Assembly: GCF_040066175.1 (NCBI RefSeq)
Contig: NZ_JBEAAM010000008.1
Coordinates: forward strand, 62,001 to 126,000
DNA: 64,000 bases
Origin: Solimonas sp040066175
GTDB lineage: Bacteria > Pseudomonadota > Gammaproteobacteria > Nevskiales > Nevskiaceae
Reading direction: 5' to 3'
In this document: piece by piece, positions 1-8,301 of the stretch
Position numbering within the stretch: the stretch's first letter is position 1
How the letters are laid out: each line of letters starts with the position of its first letter
The notes under the pieces: generated by a model
Told to the model about the DNA's origin: nothing
Databases searched by the model: none
What the model saw: the letters and a program-made list of their open reading frames with translations, nothing else
Position numbers and translations under genes: made by a program

Positions 1-147
1 GCCGACCGCGGTGTAGAGGAAGCGGTTGAGCATCGGCAGCGGCAGCTCGGCGCGCAGGATCAGCGGTGCCGGCTGTGGCACGCGGGCGCGCTGCAACTGC
101 GCCGGGGCGCGCATTTCCAGATACCAGGTGGTGACGGGTTCCTGCAT
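1..147 (-). CDS. GNAT-like N-acetyltransferase, N-terminal fragment
   Basis: Only the first 49 codons lie in the window; the gene runs off the left edge. The fragment starts MQEPVTTWYLEM and continues through a short beta-rich stretch ending in LNRFLYTAVG. This resembles the N-terminus of a small GNAT-type acetyltransferase family, but the acetyl-CoA binding motif would lie outside the window, so the assignment is from memory of the family start only. The ATG at 147 lies 61 bases downstream of the CHAD gene on the same strand. Confidence 0.5.
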   Translation of the reverse strand, partial: MQEPVTTWYLEMRAPAQLQRARVPQPAPLILRAELPLPMLNRFLYTAVG

Positions 148-208
148 CGGCGAAGGTTCGGATCAGCCGCGCGATGATAGCGCTGCGCCCGCTCGCGCCG
201 TCAGACGG

Positions 209-1018
209 TCAGTTGAACAGGCGCTTGCCCTGGCGCAGCGCGCGCTGTTCGAGCTGCCGCAGGCGGGTACGCAGGGCGTCGTGCAGGCGCAGGCGCAGCA
301 GGCCGGTGTCCGGCAGCTCGTCGGCGTGCAGCTGAAGACCGAGCTGGTGATGGTCGTGGTGCAGGCCCAGGGTCTCGCCGAGGTCCTTGAGCGCAGTGAC
401 GTCCCCGGCGGCATCGGGCAGCAGCGGCGCGAGCAGCGCGGATTGTGTCGCCAGGTGCTTGACCGACTTGCGCCAGCCGTGCAGCGCTTCAGCGGTGGGC
501 CGCGCGCGGGCGTCGCGCCAGCGGCGCCGGCAGCGGCGGCGGTTGCGCGCGAGCGCCTCCGTGAGACTGTGCACGTCCATTTCCGGGAGTTCCAGTGACC
601 TGAGATAGACCGCGGCTGCACGCAGCAGATGCGTGGCGTCGGTATCGGCCTCGGCGCGCGGTGTGTCGGTCGGTGCGAGCGCGTCGAGCTGCGGCAGCAG
701 CGCGGCATACTGCGCGGCGCTCAGCAGACGGCCGCGTCGCAGGCTGCGTAGGGTTGCGCGCGCGACATCGCGGTCGCGGCGCCCGGCCAGCGCCCGGCCC
801 GCGTCGCGCAGCAGGCGGTCCAGCGTGCCGTAGCGATCGCCGAGCGCGGGCTTGAGCAGTCGCAGCCAGGCGCGCAGGCGCTTGATGCTCTTGCGTGTCT
901 CGTGGATGTCCGCGGACTCGCCGCGCTGCAGGTGTTCGAGCGCGCGTTCACACTCGGCGATCGCGGCCTGACGGAGCGCCTCGCGCAGCGGTCGGCCGGG
1001 AGCGAGCGCGAAGGCCAT
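209..1018 (-). CDS. CHAD domain protein
   Basis: This 269-residue protein is almost entirely one CHAD domain, an all-helical fold of two four-helix bundles rich in conserved His, Arg and Lys. The first repeat carries HETRKSIKRLRAWL near residues 39-52 and the second carries GWRKSVKHLATQ near residue 180. CHAD domains bind inorganic polyphosphate and are often fused to a CYTH triphosphatase; no CYTH domain is present here. The ATG sits 4 bases after the stop of the GST-like gene, so the two are probably co-transcribed. Its partner and exact role cannot be told from sequence. Confidence 0.88.
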   Translation of the reverse strand: MAFALAPGRPLREALRQAAIAECERALEHLQRGESADIHETRKSIKRLRAWLRLLKPALGDRYGTLDRLLRDAGRALAGRRDRDVARATLRSLRRGRLLSAAQYAALLPQLDALAPTDTPRAEADTDATHLLRAAAVYLRSLELPEMDVHSLTEALARNRRRCRRRWRDARARPTAEALHGWRKSVKHLATQSALLAPLLPDAAGDVTALKDLGETLGLHHDHHQLGLQLHADELPDTGLLRLRLHDALRTRLRQLEQRALRQGKRLFN

Positions 1019-1022
1019 GGTC

Positions 1023-1781
1023 TCAGGCCGCGTAGGTCCGTTCGAGGTAGGCGATGATGTCCGCCGACTCGAACATCTCGGTGCCGGTGTTCGGGTCGAT
1101 CAGATACGGCAGCTGCACGCGGCCGCTGCGATCGTGCAAGGCCTTGCGGTTGCGGCCGGTGTCGGCCGGGGCCTTGAACAGCCGGTCGCGGAACAGCGGC
1201 GGCCCCATGTCGGTCCAGCGCGACTTGCCGGTGTTGCGCAGGACGTAGGGCAGCTCCAGTTCGCAGAGTGCCTCGCGCACCAGGCGCGAGTACGGGCTGG
1301 ACTCGAAGCTGTACAGCTCCAGCGGTTGCTCCGGTGCGCGCGACGGCCGCGCACGCAGGCCCCGCGGACGGATGCCGGAGGCGAGCATGCTGCCGGCCAG
1401 GTTCAGGATGCGCGGCAGACCGTGATTGGCGCGGGCCCGGCCGTCGTAGGTGCGCGCGAGGTAATCGGCGATGTCCTGCGACTCGTACAGGCGTGCGCCG
1501 GTGTTGGGGTCATGCAGGAACGGGAACTGGGTCTTGCCGCCGAGCAGCTTCGCGGTCGGACGGAAGCGTGTGCCGCCCTTGGGACAGGGCTGGATCAGCG
1601 CGTCGAGATCGAGTTCGGTCAGTGTCTCCCGGACCAGCCGGCAGTACGGGCAGCCTTCCATGTCGTACAGGCGCAGCAGCTGTTCCGGCTGGCGCCGCGC
1701 GGGCCGGAAACTGTCCGTCCCGCGCCAGAGCGCGGCGCTGCTGGCGAGGACCGATGTAGCGACATCGAAGCTGCGGCGCAT
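1023..1781 (-). CDS. Double GST-N/glutaredoxin-like domain protein
   Basis: A 252-residue protein with two successive thioredoxin-fold, GST N-terminal-like domains. The first has a CPYC redox motif at about residues 44-47 followed by a PFLHDPNTG loop and an ESQDIADYL segment typical of glutathione binding. The second repeats this layout (PYLIDPNTG, ESADIIAYL), but its active-site position reads SSPYS without cysteines. Only the first half is therefore likely to be redox active. The ATG at 1781 is preferred over a TTG two codons upstream because GGAG lies 7 bases before it. It is followed closely by the CHAD gene. Confidence 0.85.
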   Translation of the reverse strand: MRRSFDVATSVLASSAALWRGTDSFRPARRQPEQLLRLYDMEGCPYCRLVRETLTELDLDALIQPCPKGGTRFRPTAKLLGGKTQFPFLHDPNTGARLYESQDIADYLARTYDGRARANHGLPRILNLAGSMLASGIRPRGLRARPSRAPEQPLELYSFESSPYSRLVREALCELELPYVLRNTGKSRWTDMGPPLFRDRLFKAPADTGRNRKALHDRSGRVQLPYLIDPNTGTEMFESADIIAYLERTYAA

Positions 1782-1868
1782 CCACAATCTCCATCCGGCG
1801 CGGGTCTGCGGGGGCGGCCATTATGCATGGCTTCAAACCCTGGACCGCGGTCCGGCATCCAACGGGGG

Positions 1869-2477
1869 ATGACGGGCATGACGTGTACTTTCGAAGGTGA
1901 CGACGGCGTGCAGCCAGCGGGTCTCGACCGGGCGGCATCGGGTGGCGACGTGGCGCTGGTGCGCCGGGCGGCGGACGGCGACGCGCGTGCCTTCGAGACG
2001 CTGTACCGCAGCCACGTCGGCCGCATCTACGGCCTGTGCGTGCGCCTGGTCGATGGCGATCGCGTCAAGGCCGAGCAATACACGCAGGATGCCTTCGTCC
2101 GCGCCTGGGAAAAGCTCGGCAGCTTCCGCGGCGAGTCCGAGTTCTCGACCTGGCTGCACCGACTGACGGTGAATCTCGTGCTGGGCGAGCACCGGCTTCT
2201 CAGGCGCTGGGTCAGTTTCGAGGACACGGCCGGTGATGCGGACGGCGACCAGGGGCTCGCTGCGCCCGGCGACTGCCCACAGCAGCGGGCCGGCGATCGC
2301 ATCGATGTCGAGCGTGCCCTGGCGAAGCTGCCCAAGGGCGCGCGCGCGGTCCTGATTCTGCACGATGTCGAGGGTTATCGGCACGACGAGATCGCCGGGC
2401 TGACCGGCATCGCGGTCGGCACGTCGAAGGCGCAGCTGCACCGCGCCCGCAAACTGATGAAGGAGTGGTTGTCATGA
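1869..2477 (+). CDS. ECF-type RNA polymerase sigma factor
   Basis: A 202-residue sigma-70 family protein of ECF type. Region 2 covers roughly residues 40-105 (LYRSHVGRIYGLC, then QDAFVRAWEKLGSFRGES and the FSTWLHRLTVNLVL recognition stretch). Region 4 covers about 145-200 (LPKGARAVLILHDVEGY, then HDEIAGLTGIAVGTSKAQLHRAR). It probably directs core polymerase to a small regulon that often includes its own operon. A second ATG at 1878 has better spacing to GGGGGA, so the true start could be three codons later. The stop overlaps the following anti-sigma-like gene, consistent with a sigma/anti-sigma pair. Confidence 0.92.
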   Translation: MTGMTCTFEGDDGVQPAGLDRAASGGDVALVRRAADGDARAFETLYRSHVGRIYGLCVRLVDGDRVKAEQYTQDAFVRAWEKLGSFRGESEFSTWLHRLTVNLVLGEHRLLRRWVSFEDTAGDADGDQGLAAPGDCPQQRAGDRIDVERALAKLPKGARAVLILHDVEGYRHDEIAGLTGIAVGTSKAQLHRARKLMKEWLS

Positions 2478-2926
2478 GCACCGACGACGAACACGACGGC
2501 GAAGTGCTGCCGCAGCTGCACGGCCTGCGTCGGGAACGGTTCCCGGAGCGCGACCTCTGGCCGGACATCGCGGCGCGTATCGGGACGCGGCGGCGCCGCA
2601 GCGTGCGGCCGTGGGCCGGCTTCGCGCTGGCGGCGAGTGTCGTGGCGGCCCTGTCCGTCGGTCTGTGGCGCAACGCGCCCGGTCCGCAGGCGGGGCCGGC
2701 GGCGGCGACGGCGATGTCGGTGTCATCCGCTTCCGCGGCGCGACCGGGCCGCGTGCATCCCCAGCAGCAGGCCTTGCTCAAGGCGAACCTGCGCATCGTC
2801 CAGCACGCCGAACGCGAACTGGAGCGGGCGCTCGAACAGGATCCCGAGTCCGAGTCCCTGCAACGCCTGCTGCAGACGGTGCGGGATCAGCGCGGCGCGC
2901 TCAAGGCGCGGCTGCAACAGACATGA
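2474..2926 (+). CDS. Putative membrane-anchored anti-sigma factor
   Basis: A 150-residue protein with a charged cytoplasmic N-terminus (1-45), one membrane span at about 46-65, and a periplasmic tail whose residues 95-148 look like a charged coiled coil. There is no zinc-binding His-Cys motif of the ZAS type. The role as anti-sigma factor is inferred from its ATGA overlap with the ECF sigma gene and its topology. It is followed 11 bases later by the DUF4097 gene, forming a three-gene operon. Confidence 0.7.
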   Translation: MSTDDEHDGEVLPQLHGLRRERFPERDLWPDIAARIGTRRRRSVRPWAGFALAASVVAALSVGLWRNAPGPQAGPAAATAMSVSSASAARPGRVHPQQQALLKANLRIVQHAERELERALEQDPESESLQRLLQTVRDQRGALKARLQQT

Positions 2927-2937
2927 AGGAGGGCACC

Positions 2938-3798
2938 ATGAAACCCATCGGCATCAACATTGCCGCGCTGCTGCTGGCGGCGCCGGTTTGGGCGGGAACA
3001 CCGATCGACGAGAAACGGCCGTTGGACGCAGACGGCCGCCTGTCGGTCAGCAATCTCGCGGGTTCGATCGAGGTCAGCGGGTGGGACCGCAACGAGGTCG
3101 CCATCGCTGGCCAGCTGGGGTCGGATGTCGAGAAGCTCGACATCGACGGCGATGCGCGCAGCCTCGTCGTGCGGGTGCGCTACCCCAACAAGCTCAAGGG
3201 CGGGGTCGAGGAATCCACCCTGCGGATCCAGGTCCCGCGAGGCGCGACGCTGGCGCTCGACGCGGTCAGCGCCGACGTGCGGGTCAGCGCGACGCGCGGT
3301 GCGCTGACCGTCAATTCCGTCAGCGGCGACATCGACGTGCGGACCGAAGCCGAGACCATCGCGCTCAACAGCGTCAGCGGCGATGTGGTCTGTGAAGCGC
3401 CGGCGCGCGAAGCGCGGCTGCAGACCGTCAGCGGCGACATCCGCACCCGCGGTCTCAAGGGCGGGTCGGTGACGGCCGAGACGGTATCCGGCGACGTGCA
3501 GCTCGCCGGCGGCGGGCTGCGCTCGGTGGCCGTCAAGTCGGTGTCCGGCGACGTGCTGCTGGAAGCCGGGCTCGATGCCGCCGGGACGCTGCGCGCCGAG
3601 TCACTGTCCGGCGACATCCGCGTGCGCCTGGCGCAGGCGCCGGACGCGGTCGTGAACCTGAAGACCTTCAGCGGCGAGCTGTCGGGTGACTATGCCCGTC
3701 CCGGCAGCGATCGCCGGCAGGCGCAGGCGACCCTGGGTGCAGGCAGCGGCCGCATCGAGCTGAACAGCTTCAGCGGCGACCTCTATCTCGGCAAGTGA
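2938..3798 (+). CDS. DUF4097 family repeat protein, exported
   Basis: A 286-residue protein with an N-terminal signal peptide (about residues 1-19, ending APVWAG). The rest is a regular beta repeat: from about residue 105 the motif S-[VLF]-S-G-[DE]-[IVL] returns every 18-20 residues (NSVSGDI, NSVSGDV, QTVSGDI, ETVSGDV, KSVSGDV, ESLSGDI, KTFSGEL, NSFSGDL). This is typical of DUF4097 proteins, predicted to form a stacked beta structure. The start is fixed by a strong AAGGAGGG eight bases upstream. DUF4097 genes commonly follow ECF sigma/anti-sigma genes; the molecular function is not known. Confidence 0.88.
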   Translation: MKPIGINIAALLLAAPVWAGTPIDEKRPLDADGRLSVSNLAGSIEVSGWDRNEVAIAGQLGSDVEKLDIDGDARSLVVRVRYPNKLKGGVEESTLRIQVPRGATLALDAVSADVRVSATRGALTVNSVSGDIDVRTEAETIALNSVSGDVVCEAPAREARLQTVSGDIRTRGLKGGSVTAETVSGDVQLAGGGLRSVAVKSVSGDVLLEAGLDAAGTLRAESLSGDIRVRLAQAPDAVVNLKTFSGELSGDYARPGSDRRQAQATLGAGSGRIELNSFSGDLYLGK

Positions 3799-3813
3799 GG
3801 GAGGGCCGCGGCC

Positions 3814-5376
3814 TCAGTGCCGGAAGTGGCGGATGCCGGTGAAGACCATCGCCATGCCGGCTTCGTCGGCGGCGGCGATCACCTCGGAGTCGCGCATCGA
3901 ACCGCCGGGCTGGATCACCGCGGTGATGCCGGCCTGCGCCGCCGCGTCGATGCCGTCGCGGAACGGGAAGAACGCATCCGAGGCCATCACCGAGCCGGAC
4001 ACTTCGAGCTTCTCGTCGGCGGCCTTGATGCCGGCGATCTTTGCCGAATAGACGCGGCTCATCTGCCCGGCGCCGACGCCGATCGTCATGCGGTCGCGCG
4101 CATAGACGATCGCATTGGACTTCACGAACTGCGCGACCTGCCACGCGAACAGCAGATCGCGCAGTTCGGCTTCGCTGGGGTGGCGCCTGGTCACGACCTT
4201 GAGCGCCGATGCGTCGATCGTCGCGATGTCGGCATCCTGCACCAGCAGGCCGCCGGCGACGCGCTTGTAGTCCCAGGCCGCTGCGCGCTGCGCCGGGAAG
4301 GCGCCGCATTCCATCAGCCGCACGTTCTGCTTGGCAGCCACCGCCGCGCGCGCCGCGGCGCTGACGGCCGGCGCGATGATCACTTCGACGAACTGGCGCT
4401 CGACGATCAGCTTCGCGGTGTCACCGTCGAGTTCGCGGTTGAAGGCGATGATGCCGCCGAAGGCCGAGGTCGGATCGGTGCGGAAAGCCTGCTCGTAGGC
4501 TTCACGGATGCTCGCGCGCACCGCGACGCCGCAGGGATTGGCGTGCTTGACGATCACGCAGGCTGGTTCGGCGAACGTCTTGACGCATTCGAGCGCCGCG
4601 TCGGCGTCGGCGATGTTGTTGTACGACAGCTCCTTGCCCTGCAGCTGGCGCGCGGCGGCGATCGTGCCGCTCTCCGGCTTGCGCTCCACGTAGAACGCCG
4701 CGCGCTGGTGCGGGTTCTCGCCATAGCGCAGCGTCTGCTGCTTGTCGAACTGCAGGCCGAGCACGCCGGGGAAGGGCTCGCGCGAGCCGTCGTCGAGCAC
4801 GCTCGACAGGTAGGCCGACACCGCGGCGTCGTAGCGCGCGGTCAGCGCGTAGGTCTTCAGCGCGAGGCGCCGGCGCGTCGCGGCCTCGATGCCGCCGCCG
4901 TCGATCTCGGCGAGCACCTGGGGATAGTCGGCCGGATCGGTCAGCACGCCGACCCAGGCGTGGTTCTTGGCCGCCGCGCGCAGCATCGCCGGGCCGCCGA
5001 TGTCGATGTTCTCGATCGCGTCCTCGTCGCTGCAACCGGGCCTGGCGACCGTCGCCTCGAAGGGATAGAGGTTGACGACCAGCAGGTCGATCGGTGCGAT
5101 GCCGTGCTGTTCCATCACCGACGCATCGATGTCGCGGCGACCGAGCAGGCCGCCGTGGATCTTCGGGTGCAGCGTCTTGACACGCCCGTCCATGATCTCG
5201 GGGAAGCCGGTGTGCGCGGACACCTCGGTGGCATCGAGCCCCGACTCGCGCAGCAGCTTGTAGGTGCCGCCGGTGGACAGCAGCGCGACGCCGCGCCTGG
5301 ACAGCTCACGGGCGAATTCGACGATGCCGGATTTGTCGGAAACGGACAGCAGCGCGCGACGGACGGGCGTTCTCAT
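3814..5376 (-). CDS. purH: Bifunctional AICAR transformylase / IMP cyclohydrolase
   Basis: This 520-residue protein catalyses the last two steps of de novo IMP synthesis: formylation of AICAR with 10-formyl-THF, then ring closure. The N-terminal MGS-like cyclohydrolase domain (about 1-150) shows SDKSGIVEFA, STGGTYKLL and HPKIHGGLL. The transformylase domain follows, with RYGENPHQRAAFY and the catalytic VKHANPCGVA motif. Length is normal for the family. It lies 42 bases downstream of fis on the same strand and converges on the DUF4097 gene with only 15 bases between stops. Its product feeds guaB and guaA nearby. Confidence 0.98.
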   Translation of the reverse strand: MRTPVRRALLSVSDKSGIVEFARELSRRGVALLSTGGTYKLLRESGLDATEVSAHTGFPEIMDGRVKTLHPKIHGGLLGRRDIDASVMEQHGIAPIDLLVVNLYPFEATVARPGCSDEDAIENIDIGGPAMLRAAAKNHAWVGVLTDPADYPQVLAEIDGGGIEAATRRRLALKTYALTARYDAAVSAYLSSVLDDGSREPFPGVLGLQFDKQQTLRYGENPHQRAAFYVERKPESGTIAAARQLQGKELSYNNIADADAALECVKTFAEPACVIVKHANPCGVAVRASIREAYEQAFRTDPTSAFGGIIAFNRELDGDTAKLIVERQFVEVIIAPAVSAAARAAVAAKQNVRLMECGAFPAQRAAAWDYKRVAGGLLVQDADIATIDASALKVVTRRHPSEAELRDLLFAWQVAQFVKSNAIVYARDRMTIGVGAGQMSRVYSAKIAGIKAADEKLEVSGSVMASDAFFPFRDGIDAAAQAGITAVIQPGGSMRDSEVIAAADEAGMAMVFTGIRHFRH

Positions 5377-5418
5377 GAGGTGACGGAATCGGAGGAGACG
5401 AGAAGACCGCGCCGGCGG

Positions 5419-5688
5419 TCAGAGCTTGTGCGAGTCGGCGCTGATCTTGTACTGCTTGAGCTTCTTGCGCAGGGTCGCGCGATTCAGGCCGAGCATGTCG
5501 GCGGCGCGCGACTGGTTGCCGTGGCAGTAGCGCAGCGTCGCGCGCAGCAGCGGCGGTTCGACCTGGTCGAGGAACAGGTCGTAGAGGTTCTTCGGCGCGT
5601 GGCCGTTCAGCGTGCGGAAGAAATCGTCCACCGATTCCTGTACCGAATGCCCGAGCGGCTTGATGTCAGAAGGGCGATGTACGGCCAT
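5419..5688 (-). CDS. fis: Fis-type nucleoid and transcription factor
   Basis: An 89-residue DNA-bending protein. The C-terminal helix-turn-helix reads NQSRAADMLGLNRATLRKKL, close to the Fis consensus, and the N-terminal half gives the dimerisation helices. Start chosen at the ATG of MAVHRPSD; upstream codons in frame do not resemble the family. In many gammaproteobacteria fis follows dusB, but here prmA lies upstream and purH immediately downstream. Fis bends DNA and regulates rRNA, tRNA and growth-phase genes. Confidence 0.93.
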   Translation of the reverse strand: MAVHRPSDIKPLGHSVQESVDDFFRTLNGHAPKNLYDLFLDQVEPPLLRATLRYCHGNQSRAADMLGLNRATLRKKLKQYKISADSHKL

Positions 5689-5778
5689 GTGCGGATCCTC
5701 GACATGCTGCGCGTCGCGGCCGGCGCGTATGACCGGCGGCGCTCCCTGATGATGCGCAGTCCCCGTCAGGGGGCGGCA

Positions 5779-5807
5779 ATCATACTCCTGCGCCGCGCGG
5801 CGCAAAA
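5779..5807 (-). promoter_or_regulatory. Possible sigma-70 promoter for fis-purH
   Basis: On the minus strand a TATGAT -10 (5784 to 5779) is preceded, after 17 bases, by TTTTGC (5807 to 5802) as a weak -35. It would place the start about 85 bases before fis. The 207-base gap 5689-5895 between prmA and fis otherwise shows only GC-rich inverted repeats. The -35 match is poor, so this is tentative. Confidence 0.35.
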
Positions 5808-5895
5808 GCCGAGGCGATGCTGTCGGCGGCACGTGACTGATCGCGTGTCGTGGAACATCGCGCAAGTGACGGAAGCCGTTCGCGGAAACGATCCG

Positions 5896-6774
5896 CTATG
5901 TCCTGTGCGCGCTGATCCGTGTCCAGCCTTCGCGCGAGACATCGCCGTCGAACGTGAACCAGGGCGTGTAAGCGGAGCGCACTTCCTCGGCCTGACGATC
6001 GAGCAGTCCGGCCAGCGCGAGGCGTCCGCCGCGCACGATGCTGCGTGCGAGCAGCGGTGCGAGTTCGATCAGCGGATTGGCGAGGATGTTGGCGACGACG
6101 ACGTCGGCCGGGACAGGCACGAAGTCCTGCGCAAGCAGCGTCGTGACGCGCGTACCGACGCCGTTCTCGGCGGCGTTGTCACGCGTGGCGGTCAGCGCCT
6201 GCGGGTCGATGTCCACGCACACGGCCCGTTCGGCGCCGAGCAGCAGCGCGGCGATCGCCAGCACGCCGGAGCCGCAGCCGTAGTCGAGCACGGTCCGTCC
6301 ACGCAGGTCCTGGCCGGCGAGCCATTCGAGGCACAGGGCCGTCGTCGGATGCGTGCCGGTGCCGAAGGCGAGACCCGGATCCAGGCGCAGGATCACCGCG
6401 TCGGCCTGGTTCACTTCGCCGACCTTCTCGCGCGGCACGACCCAGAGGCGCTCGCCGAAGCGGAGTGGCGGGCAGTCCTTGAGCCAGATACGCACCCAGT
6501 CCTGGTCCTCGATCAGCTCGCGTTCGCAGCGCAGTTCCGCACCGTCGGGCAGCAGCTCGCGCAGGCTGGCGATGACCGGCGCCAGATCCGTGTCCTCGGC
6601 GAACAGTCCGCGCGTGACCGTGTGCGGCCACAGCGGCGTCTCGCCGGGCGCGGGTTCGAGCACCGGATCATCGACCGCGTCGATGAAGCTGACCGCACTC
6701 GCGCCGTGTGCCTGCAGCACCTCGTCGGCGAATTCCGGGTGTCGGGTGTGGACGCGCAACTGCAGCCAGGCCAT
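5896..6774 (-). CDS. prmA: Ribosomal protein L11 methyltransferase
   Basis: A 292-residue SAM-dependent methyltransferase that trimethylates ribosomal protein L11. The N-terminal substrate-recognition domain spans about 1-110 (WVRIWLKDCPPLRFG near its end). The catalytic domain carries AFGTGTHPTT, the SAM-binding VLDYGCGSGVLAIAA and the NILANPL motif (usually NILA-G/N-PL). Length fits the family. It stands as the first gene of a minus-strand run prmA, fis, purH, separated from fis by a 207-base gap. Confidence 0.96.
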   Translation of the reverse strand: MAWLQLRVHTRHPEFADEVLQAHGASAVSFIDAVDDPVLEPAPGETPLWPHTVTRGLFAEDTDLAPVIASLRELLPDGAELRCERELIEDQDWVRIWLKDCPPLRFGERLWVVPREKVGEVNQADAVILRLDPGLAFGTGTHPTTALCLEWLAGQDLRGRTVLDYGCGSGVLAIAALLLGAERAVCVDIDPQALTATRDNAAENGVGTRVTTLLAQDFVPVPADVVVANILANPLIELAPLLARSIVRGGRLALAGLLDRQAEEVRSAYTPWFTFDGDVSREGWTRISAHRT

Positions 6775-6838
6775 GGGGACGTGAGTCGGGACGTGGGAGA
6801 CACAATCGTAACAGTCGCCGATGGAGGTGCGTCCTCTT

Positions 6839-8209
6839 TTACTGGTTCCCGCTCTCCGGTTCCCGAGTCATGGGCGGCACGACGCGCGTGTCGATCTCCC
6901 CACGTGCCAGGACCAGGTGCAGGACGTCGCCGACGCGTGCCTGCGCGGCATCGGTCAGCGCACGTCCCTGTGCGTCGAGGGCGATCGCGTAGCCGCGGCC
7001 GAGTACCGCGCGCGGGTTCACGCCGTCGAGCAGCGCGGCATGGCGCTGCTGTTGTGCGGCGGCGAGATCCAGGCGGCGACGCATGGCGACGCGCAGGCGC
7101 GCGCCGAGCTGGTCGAGGGCGTGTTGCTGCGCGCGCAGGCGCAGCGCCGGCGATTGAGCCTGCAGCATCGCCCGTAGCCGGTCGAGACGATGATTCTGGC
7201 GGGCCCAGGCGTGCCGCAGTCCGCGTGCGAGGCGCAGATGCAGCTCGTCGAGACGCTGCGCGCGGTCGAACAGGCGCCGGCCCGGATGCTGGGCGTGCAG
7301 GCGCAGGTCGAGGCTTTGCAGCCGCTCGCTGCCCAGAACGAGGCGCCGGCGCAAGAGCGCGGCGATGCGCGACCGGCTTTCGTCGATCGTGCGACGCCAG
7401 TCGGCGATGTCGGGCGCCACGCGCTCGGCGGCGGCGGTCGGCGTCGGCGCGCGCAGGTCGGCGGCGAAGTCGGCGATCGTCACGTCCACCTCGTGGCCGA
7501 CACCGCAGACCACCGGGACGGCGCAGGCGCGGATCGCGCGCGCGACACGCTCGTCGTTGAACGCCCACAGGTCTTCGAGCGAGCCACCGCCGCGCGCGAG
7601 AATGACGACCTCGACGGGCGCGCGCCGCGGCAGCTCCTGCAAGGCGCAGACGATCGCCGGCGGCGCGTCCTCGCCCTGCACCGGCACCGGGTAGAGATCG
7701 ACCGGCGCCAGCGGGAAGCGGCGCTGCAGCGTGGTCAGGATGTCGTGGATCGCAGCGCCGCTGGCCGAGGTGATCACGCCGATGCGGTGCGGCACGCGCG
7801 GGATGGGACGCTTGAGTGCCTCGTCGAACAGACCCTCGGCAGCGAGGCGTTTCTTGAGTTCCGCGAAGGCGCGCAGCAGCGCACCCTCGCCGGCAGGTTC
7901 CAGGTGCTCGCAGATCAGCTGCAGGTCGCCGCGTGCGGTATAGACGCTGACCTGGGCGCGCACCAGGACGCGGTCGCCGTTCTGCGGGACCGGACGCACG
8001 TGCAGGTTGGCGTTGCGGAACATCGCGCAGCGCAGCTGCGCGCCGGCGTCCTTGAGGGTGAAATACCAGTGGCCGGACGCCGGCCGCGAAAGGTTGGAGA
8101 TCTCACCCTGCACCCAGACGCGCGGCAGTGCATCCTCGACCAGCGCGCGCAGGATGTCCGCCAGTTCTGAAACCTCGTAGATCGTGCGGGTGGCGGAAGG
8201 CGTGGCCAT
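6839..8209 (-). CDS. xseA: Exodeoxyribonuclease VII large subunit
   Basis: A 456-residue protein with an N-terminal OB-fold domain (about 1-105, including SNLSRPASGHWYFTLKD) and the catalytic core with VVILARGGGSLEDLWAFNDE and GVGHEVDVTIADFAADLRAPTPTA. The large subunit carries the nuclease site that degrades single-stranded DNA into oligonucleotides together with XseB. A long Arg/His-rich coiled-coil follows. No xseB is seen in the window. It is divergent from guaB with a 92-base shared gap, an arrangement common in gammaproteobacteria. Confidence 0.96.
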   Translation of the reverse strand: MATPSATRTIYEVSELADILRALVEDALPRVWVQGEISNLSRPASGHWYFTLKDAGAQLRCAMFRNANLHVRPVPQNGDRVLVRAQVSVYTARGDLQLICEHLEPAGEGALLRAFAELKKRLAAEGLFDEALKRPIPRVPHRIGVITSASGAAIHDILTTLQRRFPLAPVDLYPVPVQGEDAPPAIVCALQELPRRAPVEVVILARGGGSLEDLWAFNDERVARAIRACAVPVVCGVGHEVDVTIADFAADLRAPTPTAAAERVAPDIADWRRTIDESRSRIAALLRRRLVLGSERLQSLDLRLHAQHPGRRLFDRAQRLDELHLRLARGLRHAWARQNHRLDRLRAMLQAQSPALRLRAQQHALDQLGARLRVAMRRRLDLAAAQQQRHAALLDGVNPRAVLGRGYAIALDAQGRALTDAAQARVGDVLHLVLARGEIDTRVVPPMTREPESGNQ

Positions 8210-8267
8210 CGCCGCGCAGCTTACGGAAAGTCGCGGCCGGGCGCAGCGAGGCGGGGCGCCGATCGCA

Positions 8268-8273
8268 TATAAT
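8268..8273 (+). promoter_or_regulatory. -10 element of the guaB promoter
   Basis: A perfect TATAAT lies 28 bases before the guaB ATG in the xseA-guaB gap. The sequence 17 bases upstream (AGCGAG) is not a good -35, so activation or stringent/GC-discriminator control is possible; the bases after the -10 are GACCCGCC. Confidence 0.6.
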
Positions 8274-8301
8274 GACCCGCCTACTCAACTAGGCCCCCGC
8301 C

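Noticed and set aside
3298..3790. Short repeated DNA units resembling an array.
   Set aside because: They are the codons of the S-x-S-G-D protein repeat of the DUF4097 gene, in frame and diverged; there are no conserved spacers or direct repeats of CRISPR type.
3817..7560. A 1247-codon open frame on the plus strand, antisense to purH, fis and prmA.
   Set aside because: Long antisense frames are expected in very high-GC coding DNA; the product is low-complexity Arg/Ala/His-rich with no recognisable domain, and the minus-strand genes are certain.
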